Shown one piece after another: positions 7,763-14,884 of a stretch of DNA of 29,966 nt (its first letter is position 1; each line of letters opens with the position of its first letter). This stretch comes from Gammaproteobacteria bacterium (GTDB lineage Bacteria; Pseudomonadota; Gammaproteobacteria; SZUA-229). The translations under genes and the position numbers were made by a program. The notes under the pieces were generated by a model, which was given only the letters and a program-made list of their open reading frames with translations, ran no database searches and had not been told where the DNA came from. The DNA lies in the NCBI GenBank assembly GCA_011051475.1, contig DRLE01000124.1, positions 1 to 29,966 on the forward strand, read 5' to 3'.

Positions 7763-8847
7763 TAATGTTCAGCATGCAGGGTGTATGCGACAGGATCACA
7801 CCAGGGACGGCGATTTTGTATTATATCGGCCATCAATTCAACCGAGGCCGCGCCCAGCACGATGCCATTGCGAAAATGGCCTGCATGAATATACAGCCCC
7901 TGTATTGTATCGTGTTCACAGATATAGGGGATGCCCTTTTCCGTGCCGGGGCGCAGCCCGGCCCACTGTCGCTCTATGGGCAGATCAGCCAGCAGGGGCA
8001 CCAGTTCTATCGCCGCCTGATGCAGTTCTTCCTGCGCCTCGGTCGACACGGTTTTATCGAAACCGATTTTTTCCAGGGTGCTGCCGGCCAGTATGCGGCC
8101 GTCGCAACGAGGGATAACGTAGTGTCCTTCCGAAAGGACAATACGTTTCAGCAGGCCAGGCTCGCCACGATACATAATCATCTGCCCCTTTACCGGACTG
8201 ACATTGACCGTACCTCGGGTCGCGGCAAACTGCGCGCTCCAGGCCCCGCTGGCAATGACGATTTTTTCGGCATAATAGTTTTCGCCGCCGGCGGACACCC
8301 CGCGCACGCGACCATTCTTTATAAGGATATCATCTACCGCCAGCTGCTCCCGGAAAGGAATGGCGTGATGCTCGAACGAGGCTTTCAGGGCACTGACGAT
8401 TTTCGGGTTGCGCACCTGCATAATATCCGGCATCCACAGGCCGTGATCGACAGCCGGCCCAACCGCCGGTTCAATTGCCTTAACGGCATCTGGCCCGGAG
8501 ATATATTGCGCATCAACAGACCACTGTTGCAGCCACTGCTGGATAGCCTGATTATTTTCGGTTACCGTAAACAGACCGCTGGTAATCAGCTCGCTGTCGA
8601 TACCGGTTTCATCCAGCAGCTGGGTAACCAGGCCGGGATACAGTTTCTTGCTGCGCTCGGCCAGCACATTAACACTTTCATGGTAACGCCAGGGATACAG
8701 CGGCGAAACAATACCGCCACCCGCCCAGGAGGACTCACCCCCCAGCGGGCCTTTTTCCAGCAACAACACGTCCATGCCTTCCAGAAACAGCTTGCGCGCG
8801 GTCATCAGGCCGATGACGCCGCCGCCGACAATAATACAATCAGGCAT
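7762..8847 (-). CDS. thiO: Glycine oxidase ThiO (FAD-dependent)
   Basis: 361 residues from the ATG at 8847, which has AAGG eight bases upstream. The longer reading to 8895 adds residues before the FAD fold and overlaps mscS, so it was rejected. The N-terminal dinucleotide fold reads CIIVGGGVIGLMTARKL, with an acidic residue after strand 2 (LLLEKG). A second DAO-type signature is WAGLRPGTEKGIPYI, and the C-terminal HAGHFRNGIVLGAAS segment is typical of ThiO/DadA-like oxidases. ThiO oxidises glycine to dehydroglycine (iminoacetate), which ThiG uses to build the thiazole of thiamine. The presence of thiS and thiG 3 kb away supports ThiO over a generic amino acid oxidase. The gene starts four bases after the mscS stop and its TAG stop touches the tRNA-Thr gene. 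Confidence 0.88.
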   Translation of the reverse strand: MPDCIIVGGGVIGLMTARKLFLEGMDVLLLEKGPLGGESSWAGGGIVSPLYPWRYHESVNVLAERSKKLYPGLVTQLLDETGIDSELITSGLFTVTENNQAIQQWLQQWSVDAQYISGPDAVKAIEPAVGPAVDHGLWMPDIMQVRNPKIVSALKASFEHHAIPFREQLAVDDILIKNGRVRGVSAGGENYYAEKIVIASGAWSAQFAATRGTVNVSPVKGQMIMYRGEPGLLKRIVLSEGHYVIPRCDGRILAGSTLEKIGFDKTVSTEAQEELHQAAIELVPLLADLPIERQWAGLRPGTEKGIPYICEHDTIQGLYIHAGHFRNGIVLGAASVELMADIIQNRRPWCDPVAYTLHAEH

Positions 8848-8851
8848 CGCG

Positions 8852-10513
8852 TTAACCTTCACCTGCCGTCGATACACCCGACTGGTCCAGCACAATGGAC
8901 TTGCGCACCGGGATGATCAGCTCAACACCGGCATCCTCGATAATATCGCGAATATCCAGGTTGACCTCTTCACGATAGCCCAGGTACTCGCTAAATTCGC
9001 GGGTTTTTATATAGACATACAGTTCCAGCTCCTGCGCGTATTCCCCGAACTCGAGAAAGCGTACGCGGGAATTTTCTTCATCGATAAAATCCTGTTTGTC
9101 GATATAGGCGCGGATATCTTCCAGCACCTTGCGCAGCTTGTCCGGGCCGACGGAATAATCCAGACGCAGCCGCGTACGATAGAGAATCTTGTCGCGCTGG
9201 GTGTAGTTTTCGATTTCAGCCGAGGCAAACAGCGCATTGGGCACATGTACCACGGTACGCGCCAGGGTGCGAAGCTGGGTCGAGCGCAGGCCGATTTCCT
9301 CCACCGTGCCGGAAAACTTGCCGAACTGACAGAAGTCGCCGACGCGAACCGGCTGCGAGGCATAGATCATTATCGAACCGATCAGGTTTTCCAGTGATTT
9401 CTGCGCGGCCAGCGCCACGGCAATACCGCCGACACCGAGGCCGGCGACAATAGTGGTGACCTCATAACCAAGATTATCCAGCCAGGAAATAATGGCGATA
9501 GTCGCCACAATGATCTTGACGCCCGTGGCGGCCGGCTTGAGCAACACCACCGCGTCCTTCTGGCCGTTGCGTCTCATATGTTCGGCCAGGCGATAGAAAA
9601 CCAGATCAACCAGGCTCAGCGAAACCCAGTAAACCGCCAGTATCAGCAGGGTACGCGCCTCGAAGATTGCCCTCGCCGTCATGGAAGGGGAAATCATGTC
9701 AAAAGACAGGCGAACGATAATAACCAGTATCAGAAAACGCAACGGTCCGACGACGAACTTTCTTACCCGTTCACGCTTTGCCAGCCTGCTATGCCGAAGC
9801 AGGCTGACAATCAGCATGGTTATCAGATAGGACAATATGAAACTGGCGACGATAACGCCGACAAACATAATGATCTGCCACAGCTCTAGGCCAAGAACAA
9901 CCTCCTGTGGAAACATCATCGACAGCTTGTCGCCGATATAACCGTAGCCGAATTCTTTCTCCAGCTCCGGAATCCTGGCCACCGTGGCATTGGATATTTT
10001 CCAGATAAAGGCGCCGTCACCGCGCGGCACACGCTGCATCAGGATATCAACCGGGCCTTTCTGGGTATTCAGGGTAGTTATGCGATCGCGGTAACTCGGC
10101 AGGCCGTCTTCGAGATCACCGCGCGGGTTGTCACTGATGGACTCAAGATCGATGACCATGGCGCGACGACCGACAATGGAGAGCATGCGGGCCAGCTCGG
10201 CACCATCCGGCTTTTTATTTGCATTACCGAACGGCAGGTTTCTCAGATCAAGGTAATTCGCAGCCCTTTCATAATCCTTTTCCTTGACAGCCAGTATCAG
10301 GCCAAGCAGACTCGATCGCGGCGTCTGCCGGTTATATTCATCTTGCAGGGAGGTTTTCTTCGGCGCCTCAGACAGTTTCCTGATGACATCCTCTTCCTTG
10401 TCCTGTTTCTCGGCAAGTTCCTTGATCGTCGGCGCCTCAACCTCATCGGCGAACGACAGGGGCGCAGTAAACAGAAACAGGGAAAGCAGCAGTATTGTCA
10501 GTAAGGTTCTCAT
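8852..10513 (-). CDS. MscS-family mechanosensitive channel
   Basis: 553 residues from the ATG at 10513; the in-frame extension to 10528 uses a TTG inside a terminator hairpin and was rejected. A signal peptide (MRTLLTILLLSLFLFTAPLS) precedes a periplasmic domain of about 190 residues. Several membrane helices follow, ending in the Gly/Ala-rich pore helix GLGVGGIAVALAAQKSLENL, then the MscS beta domain (VGDFCQFGKFSGTVEEIGLRST) and the C-terminal cytoplasmic vestibule. Such channels open under membrane tension to release osmolytes. The large N-terminal region makes it longer than E. coli MscS (286 residues) and closer to the extended YnaI/YbdG-type group, though I cannot place it in one subgroup. 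No ribosome binding site is visible because the terminator T-run sits just upstream. It appears to be co-transcribed with thiO. Confidence 0.9.
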   Translation of the reverse strand: MRTLLTILLLSLFLFTAPLSFADEVEAPTIKELAEKQDKEEDVIRKLSEAPKKTSLQDEYNRQTPRSSLLGLILAVKEKDYERAANYLDLRNLPFGNANKKPDGAELARMLSIVGRRAMVIDLESISDNPRGDLEDGLPSYRDRITTLNTQKGPVDILMQRVPRGDGAFIWKISNATVARIPELEKEFGYGYIGDKLSMMFPQEVVLGLELWQIIMFVGVIVASFILSYLITMLIVSLLRHSRLAKRERVRKFVVGPLRFLILVIIVRLSFDMISPSMTARAIFEARTLLILAVYWVSLSLVDLVFYRLAEHMRRNGQKDAVVLLKPAATGVKIIVATIAIISWLDNLGYEVTTIVAGLGVGGIAVALAAQKSLENLIGSIMIYASQPVRVGDFCQFGKFSGTVEEIGLRSTQLRTLARTVVHVPNALFASAEIENYTQRDKILYRTRLRLDYSVGPDKLRKVLEDIRAYIDKQDFIDEENSRVRFLEFGEYAQELELYVYIKTREFSEYLGYREEVNLDIRDIIEDAGVELIIPVRKSIVLDQSGVSTAGEG

Positions 10514-10514
10514 A

Positions 10515-10545
10515 TATAAAAAAAGCAACGTAAAAACGTTGCTTC
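10515..10545 (-). terminator. Rho-independent terminator just before the mscS start codon
   Basis: On the minus strand AAGCAACGT and ACGTTGCTT form a perfect stem with a short T loop, followed at once by seven T. It should end transcripts of the upstream 342-residue protein gene. Its T-run ends only a few bases before the mscS ATG at 10513, leaving no room for a normal promoter or ribosome binding site between them. Confidence 0.8.
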
Positions 10546-10581
10546 ATCATACAGAATAAAGACCGGCGATTAAACCGCTGT

Positions 10582-10613
10582 CCTTCACTGCCTGCCGCAA
10601 ATGGCAGTGAAGG
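10582..10613. repeat. Perfect 11-bp inverted repeat
   Basis: CCTTCACTGCC (10582-10592) and GGCAGTGAAGG (10603-10613) pair perfectly around a 10-base loop. There is no T-run on either side, so it is not by itself an intrinsic terminator. It may stabilise the 3' end of the upstream message or bind a protein. Confidence 0.75.
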
Positions 10614-10627
10614 CCGTCATTCCTGCC

Positions 10628-11656
10628 TTACTCACAGGTCGACTTGGCCCTGATAGCGGCAGGCGCTTCATCGATGTATTTCTGGCAGTAACAGCGGTGC
10701 TCACCCTTGTCCCAGTATTTTTTACAGACCTTGAGCATTTTCTGCTTGATCTCCAGGTTGATCTGCGCCTGCTTGGCCTCACTGGCGGCAATGGCGGCGG
10801 CCTCGGCTTTCAGCGCTTCCTCCTGTTTAAGTTTGGCGGCCAGCTCTGCCTGCTTTTTCTCTTCGGCCAGCTTGCGTTGCCTTTCCTGTTCCGCCAGAAG
10901 TTTCTTTTCTTTTTCCTTTTCCTTGTTGACCAGGTTGGTAATCCAGCGCTCGGCATCGATTTTGGCTGCAGCATCACCGCATTCGTATTCAACCGGTTTG
11001 ATATTCCTGTATTTCGCCGGTGGGCCGGCCCAGCATTTCTTTTTGATCTCGCCAGCAGGCTTCGAGGCCGCTACAGGAACCGCGACAGCAGCAGCCGGCT
11101 TTGCATTCAGTGCAAGATACATATCCCCGAAATCACTGATGTCATAATTGAGTTCCAGCGGTGTCCGGAAAGGCTTGAGCACAATGCTCAAGCGTTTGCC
11201 TTTTTGCAGCGCTTCGAGTGTTGCCTTGTTCAGGCGCAGAATAAACGCGCCGGCATCACCATTGACCTCACAGATGTTCTTCCTGACACTCAGACCCTGC
11301 TGAAGAAACCGGCTGTGTCGCTCCTGGTTGACCAGACACCATTTAAACAACGGACTCTGCTTTCCATCGATTTTCAGGTTGGTGATTTCAAGCTGGGTAA
11401 AACTTTTCGGTTTTTTACCGGCAGCATCCGCAGTAATCAGCAGTTTAAGTTGCCGGTTATCAAAGAAAAGGTGGTAGTAGGTGCCCTTGTGCCCGGGCGA
11501 TGTCTTGACGGCAAACTTTGCCCCCTTGTTTATTTTCCAGGCAATATCTTTACCAATATTCAGTTTATCGATTTTGGCAAATGGATTTGCCTCCGCCAGA
11601 ACCTGAAAATTCAACCCCAGCATCAAAAACAGGAACAATATATAACGTGTAACCAT
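10628..11656 (-). CDS. Secreted coiled-coil protein of unknown function
   Basis: 342 residues; I do not recognise the family. A signal peptide (MVTRYILFLFLMLGLNFQVLAEA) indicates export. Residues about 25-190 look like a beta-rich globular domain with two Cys (KWCLVN, KNICEV). A short Ala/Pro-rich linker follows, then a WAGPPAKYRNIKPVEYECG segment. A long charged helix of about 70 residues, rich in Lys, Glu, Ala and Gln, is a predicted coiled coil. The C-terminal 35 residues hold four Cys (KVCKKYW, HRCYCQ, STCE), which may be two disulfides or a metal site. It is monocistronic by appearance: divergent from thiS and followed by a terminator before mscS. A cell-envelope or periplasmic role is likely from the signal peptide; nothing more can be said. 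Confidence 0.75.
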   Translation of the reverse strand: MVTRYILFLFLMLGLNFQVLAEANPFAKIDKLNIGKDIAWKINKGAKFAVKTSPGHKGTYYHLFFDNRQLKLLITADAAGKKPKSFTQLEITNLKIDGKQSPLFKWCLVNQERHSRFLQQGLSVRKNICEVNGDAGAFILRLNKATLEALQKGKRLSIVLKPFRTPLELNYDISDFGDMYLALNAKPAAAVAVPVAASKPAGEIKKKCWAGPPAKYRNIKPVEYECGDAAAKIDAERWITNLVNKEKEKEKKLLAEQERQRKLAEEKKQAELAAKLKQEEALKAEAAAIAASEAKQAQINLEIKQKMLKVCKKYWDKGEHRCYCQKYIDEAPAAIRAKSTCE

Positions 11657-11835
11657 ATAAAAATCCGCTAAAACTTCGCGCGCTCAAGTAAGGTCTGTAA
11701 AAAAATCAGCCCGTAAGAAAAAATTAATTTATTATTATGCTGAATCTATAGCACATTATTTACGATTTTCAGCCCGGTCCCTGAAAAACTGCAGACAAAA
11801 ATAGCAGTCAAACATACACCTGACGGATACAACCG

Positions 11836-12045
11836 ATGATTACAGTTCAATTGAATGGCGAAGACACCCGCATTGACGAAAATACCAGCATAGCGCAGTT
11901 ACTGACGCAGCTCGAGCTCACGGGCAAGCGTCTGGCCGTTGAGGTTAACCAGCAGATCGTTCCCCGCAGTGATTTCGCCAGCCATATCCTGAAAGCCGAT
12001 GACAGAGTGGAAATCGTCCAGGCAATCGGCGGCGGCAGCCTTTAA
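11836..12045 (+). CDS. thiS: Thiamine biosynthesis sulfur carrier ThiS
   Basis: 69 residues with the ubiquitin-like fold typical of ThiS: MITVQLNGEDTRI, then TSIAQLLTQLELTGKRLAVEVNQQIVPRSD and DRVEIVQAIGGGSL. The family's C-terminal Gly-Gly is adenylated by ThiF and converted to a thiocarboxylate that donates sulfur to ThiG. Here the glycines are followed by Ser-Leu, so the diglycine is not terminal as encoded. It is the first gene of a thiS-thiG-trmB plus-strand group, with 44 bases to thiG. The ribosome binding site is weak (GGA about nine bases upstream). No TPP riboswitch is recognisable in the 179 bases upstream. Confidence 0.93.
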   Translation: MITVQLNGEDTRIDENTSIAQLLTQLELTGKRLAVEVNQQIVPRSDFASHILKADDRVEIVQAIGGGSL

Positions 12046-12089
12046 AATCGAGTAAACTAGCGCCTTTTTAGCCCATATTCGAAAAAACC

Positions 12090-12881
12090 ATGCCTGATAT
12101 TCAAGACAAACCGCTGAGCATAGCGGGTAAAACCTATACCTCCCGCCTGCTGGTCGGTACCGGCAAATACCGGGACAATGAAGAAACCCGGCTGGCACTG
12201 GAGGCCAGCGGCGCCGAGATCATTACCATTGCCATCCGCCGCACCAATATCGGCCAGAACCCGGACGAACCCAACCTGCTGGACGTGTTGCCACTGGACA
12301 AATACACCCTGCTGCCCAATACCGCCGGCTGCTATAACATCGATGATGCCGTGCGCACCTGCCAGCTGGCGCGTGAGCTGCTCGACGGCCACAAGCTGGT
12401 CAAGCTGGAGGTTCTGGGTGATGAGAAAACCCTGTTCCCGCACGCCATTCAAACCATCAAGGCCGCGCAGATACTGGTGGAAGACGGTTTTGACGTCATG
12501 GTCTACACCAACGACGACCCGATTATTGCCAAAGAGCTGGAAGATATCGGCTGTGTCGCCGTTATGCCGCTGGCCGCGCCCATCGGTTCCGGCCTGGGCA
12601 TTCGCAACCCCTACAATATCCTCACCATTATTGAAAATGCCAATGTGCCCATACTGGTGGACGCCGGTGTCGGCACCGCCTCGGATGCGGCCATTGCCAT
12701 GGAGCTGGGTTGTGACGGCATACTCATGAATACCGCTATCGCTGCCGCGCAAAAACCCGTGCTTATGGCCTCGGCCATGAAAAAGGCCATTGAAGCCGGC
12801 CGCGAAGCCTATCTTGCCGGACGCATGCCAAGAAAACGTTTCGCCTCGGCCTCCTCACCGCTTGACGGTACCTTTTTCTAG
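12090..12881 (+). CDS. thiG: Thiazole synthase ThiG
   Basis: 263 residues, normal for ThiG. The TIM-barrel motifs are present: LLVGTGKY near the N-terminus, AIRRTNIG, LLPNTAGC, and VKLEVLGDEKTLFP with the Schiff-base lysine Lys105. Later come MPLAAPIGSGLGI, the phosphate-binding VDAGVGTASDAA and GILMNTAIAAAQKP. The enzyme condenses deoxyxylulose 5-phosphate, dehydroglycine (from ThiO) and sulfur (from ThiS thiocarboxylate) to the thiamine thiazole. It follows thiS by 44 bases and is followed by trmB after 18 bases, an order I recall as common in gammaproteobacteria. No clear ribosome binding site precedes the ATG. Confidence 0.98.
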   Translation: MPDIQDKPLSIAGKTYTSRLLVGTGKYRDNEETRLALEASGAEIITIAIRRTNIGQNPDEPNLLDVLPLDKYTLLPNTAGCYNIDDAVRTCQLARELLDGHKLVKLEVLGDEKTLFPHAIQTIKAAQILVEDGFDVMVYTNDDPIIAKELEDIGCVAVMPLAAPIGSGLGIRNPYNILTIIENANVPILVDAGVGTASDAAIAMELGCDGILMNTAIAAAQKPVLMASAMKKAIEAGREAYLAGRMPRKRFASASSPLDGTFF

Positions 12882-12899
12882 CACATTACCAGCAGCGCT

Positions 12900-13592
12900 G
12901 TGTCAGAAGAAAACCGGCCGCAGCAGCGAGCCATTCGCAGTTTTGTCCTGCGCCAGGGTCGCCTGACCCGGGCGCAGGCGCACGCGCTGGAGCACCACTG
13001 GCAGGACTATGGCATCGATTATTCGCCGAAGTTACTGAATTTTAGCGACCTTTTCGATAATAATAATGATGTTTTTATTGAAATCGGTTTTGGGAACGGT
13101 GAATCACTGATCGCCCAGGCAGAACAGTACCCGCAGCAGAATTTTATCGGCATTGAAGTACATGGCCCCGGCGTCGGCCACCTCATCCATCTCGCGGTAA
13201 AGGCAGGCCTCGACAATATCCGCGTCATCCGCCATGATGCCGTCGAGGTTCTGCAGGCAATGATTGCTGATGATTCGGTCGCACAGTTTCAGCTGTTTTT
13301 CCCTGACCCGTGGCATAAAAAACGCCATCATAAACGGCGTATTATGAAACCGGCCTTTATCGAACTGATCCGGCAGAAACTGCGACCCGGCGGGACTTTC
13401 CACATGGCCACCGACTGGCAGCCCTATGCCGAGGAAATGCTCGATCAGATGGACAGCAGCGAAGGTTTCAGCAATACCGCCGGCAAAGGACATTACTCCC
13501 CCGACCGCGGTCAGCGCTTTGAAACCAAGTTCGAACGCCGCGGCAAACGCCTGGGCCATGGCGTCTGGGACCTGATCTACCGCAAAAAATAA
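12900..13592 (+). CDS. trmB: tRNA (guanine-N7-)-methyltransferase TrmB
   Basis: 230 residues, beginning with a GTG at 12900, 18 bases after thiG. The SAM-binding motif EIGFGNGES is at 61-69, the GIEVHGPGVG segment follows, and the family motif FFPDPWHKKRHHKRR lies in the middle. The last part contains FHMATDWQPYAEEML and ETKFERRGKRLGHGVWDL, both strongly conserved in TrmB. It methylates G46 in the tRNA variable loop. It is probably co-transcribed with thiSG; no independent promoter is apparent in the short gap. The gene ends 10 bases before foldback element A. Confidence 0.97.
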   Translation: MSEENRPQQRAIRSFVLRQGRLTRAQAHALEHHWQDYGIDYSPKLLNFSDLFDNNNDVFIEIGFGNGESLIAQAEQYPQQNFIGIEVHGPGVGHLIHLAVKAGLDNIRVIRHDAVEVLQAMIADDSVAQFQLFFPDPWHKKRHHKRRIMKPAFIELIRQKLRPGGTFHMATDWQPYAEEMLDQMDSSEGFSNTAGKGHYSPDRGQRFETKFERRGKRLGHGVWDLIYRKK

Positions 13593-13600
13593 CAAGCCTG

Positions 13601-13769
13601 GTCCGCAAATAAAGGCGACGTTGTTCGTCGTTCGTCGTTCGTCATTCGTTTTTAATTGTCCGCTCCTACAATTCGCACCTACGAATGACGAATGACGAAT
13701 GACGAATGACGAATGACGAATGACGAACGACGAACGACGAATAACGTCTGTTCCGCGTTATTTGCGGCC
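13601..13769. repeat. Foldback element A: opposed heptamer arrays with CCGCAAAT ends
   Basis: This repeat fills about half of the 330-base gap between trmB and prk. It begins GTCCGCAAAT and ends ATTTGCGGCC. The left arm has four 7-bp units of the type GTTCGTC/ATTCGTT (13623-13650). The right arm has nine units of the reverse complement: six GAATGAC, two GAACGAC and one GAATAAC (13683-13745). Between them lies a 32-base core containing GTCCGCTCCTACA. The arms can pair to form a long hairpin. The same organisation recurs at 15711-15925. The rest of the gap (13770-13922) holds the prk leader with a good ribosome binding site, and nothing else I can identify. Confidence 0.9.
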
Positions 13770-13922
13770 CAAAATCGTTCTGCCTCGCTCAGGCCTTGCC
13801 TGCGGAACAAATTCCGGTTTCTCTAATACCCCGAAAAAGGATAGAATAACCTTCTTTCCGGCGCTAGTTGTTGCCTGGCTGTGACCCGCCGAGACCGAAT
13901 TTTTGCAATTAGGAGAATCAAT

Positions 13923-14798
13923 ATGTCCAAAAAACACCCGATTGTTGCGGTAACCGGTTCATCCGGCGCCGGCACCTCTACGGTAAAATACGCTTTTGAG
14001 CACATTTTTACCCGCGAGAAAATCAATCCCGTCATTATCGAGGGCGACAGCTTCCACCGCTATGACCGCGCCGCCATGAAAGAAGCCATGGCCAAGGCCG
14101 AAGCCGAAGGCAACAAGAACTTCAGCCACTTTGGCGAAGAAGCCAACCTGTTCGACAAGCTCGAAGAACTGTTCAAGACCTATGGCGAAACCGGTGGTGG
14201 CCAGAAGCGCCTTTACCTGCACAGCGATGAAGAAGCCGCCGCCTACGAAGGCCTGAACCCCGGCCAGTTCACCCCCTGGGAAGACATCGAGCCCGGCTCC
14301 GATATTATGTTCTATGAGGGTCTGCACGGCGGTGTCGTCACCGACAGCGCCAATGTTGCCCAGCACGTTGACCTGCTGGTCGGCGTTGTGCCCAGTGTAA
14401 ACCTTGAGTGGATCCAGAAGATCCACCGCGACAACGCCGAGCGCGGCTACTCCGAAGAAGTCATCGTCGACACCATCCTGCGCCGCATGCACGACTACGT
14501 GAAATACATCACGCCGCAGTTCTCACGCACCGACATCAACTTCCAGCGTATTGCCACTGTTGACACATCCAACCCGTTTATCGCACGCGATATTCCAACC
14601 CCGGATGAAAGCCTGGTGGTTATCCGCTTCCGCGATCCGGAAAAATTCAATACCGACTTCCCGAACCTGCTGAGCATGATTCCGCATTCCTTCATGTCAC
14701 GCCGCAACACCATTGTGGTGCCCGGCAGCAAAATGGGCTTTGCCATGGAACTGATTCTGACCCCGATTATCCACCAGATGATTGCCGGCAAGAAATAA
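13923..14798 (+). CDS. prk: Phosphoribulokinase (class I)
   Basis: 291 residues, the usual length of proteobacterial PRK. The P-loop GSSGAGTS is at 12-19. The segment EGDSFHRYDR supplies Asp42, His45 and Arg49, at the numbering of the Rhodobacter enzyme, and the Walker B-like Glu lies in MFYEGLHGG (about residue 132). The enzyme phosphorylates ribulose 5-phosphate to ribulose 1,5-bisphosphate, the CO2 acceptor of Rubisco, so the organism probably fixes CO2. The ATG at 13923 has AGGAG seven bases upstream; an in-frame GTG at 13881 was rejected. No other Calvin-cycle gene is in the window, and the gene is closed by a strong terminator, so it is a single-gene unit. PRK paralogs outside the Calvin cycle exist, but the motifs here favour true PRK. 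Confidence 0.93.
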   Translation: MSKKHPIVAVTGSSGAGTSTVKYAFEHIFTREKINPVIIEGDSFHRYDRAAMKEAMAKAEAEGNKNFSHFGEEANLFDKLEELFKTYGETGGGQKRLYLHSDEEAAAYEGLNPGQFTPWEDIEPGSDIMFYEGLHGGVVTDSANVAQHVDLLVGVVPSVNLEWIQKIHRDNAERGYSEEVIVDTILRRMHDYVKYITPQFSRTDINFQRIATVDTSNPFIARDIPTPDESLVVIRFRDPEKFNTDFPNLLSMIPHSFMSRRNTIVVPGSKMGFAMELILTPIIHQMIAGKK

Positions 14799-14814
14799 GA
14801 ACCTGCAAAGTAAT

Positions 14815-14855
14815 AAAAAAGCCGGCCCGGTCATTATGACCGGGCCGGCTTTTTT
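14815..14855. terminator. Strong bidirectional intrinsic terminator after prk
   Basis: Perfect 19-bp inverted repeat: A6 followed by GCCGGCCCGGTCA, a three-base TTA loop, and the complement ending in T6. The GC-rich stem with A and T tails works on both strands. Confidence 0.95.
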
Positions 14856-14884
14856 ATGCACAGACTGCAGTGTAGACTCGGCAT

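Noticed and set aside
7765..8916. Long plus-strand open frame opposite thiO
   Set aside because: It is a shadow of the clearly conserved ThiO reading; composition is rich in Arg, Gln and His without any domain.
10601..11671. Long plus-strand open frame opposite the coiled-coil protein gene
   Set aside because: The minus strand has a signal peptide, coiled coil and terminator; the plus reading has a Phe/Leu-rich stretch that is just the complement of Lys/Glu codons.
11657..11835. TPP riboswitch upstream of thiS
   Set aside because: The conserved THI-box segments (CTGAGA and the ACCTGATC-type block) are not present; the region is simply AT-rich.
13623..13745. CRISPR-like array
   Set aside because: Units are only 7 bp and directly adjacent, with no spacers, and the two halves are inverted; no cas genes are present.
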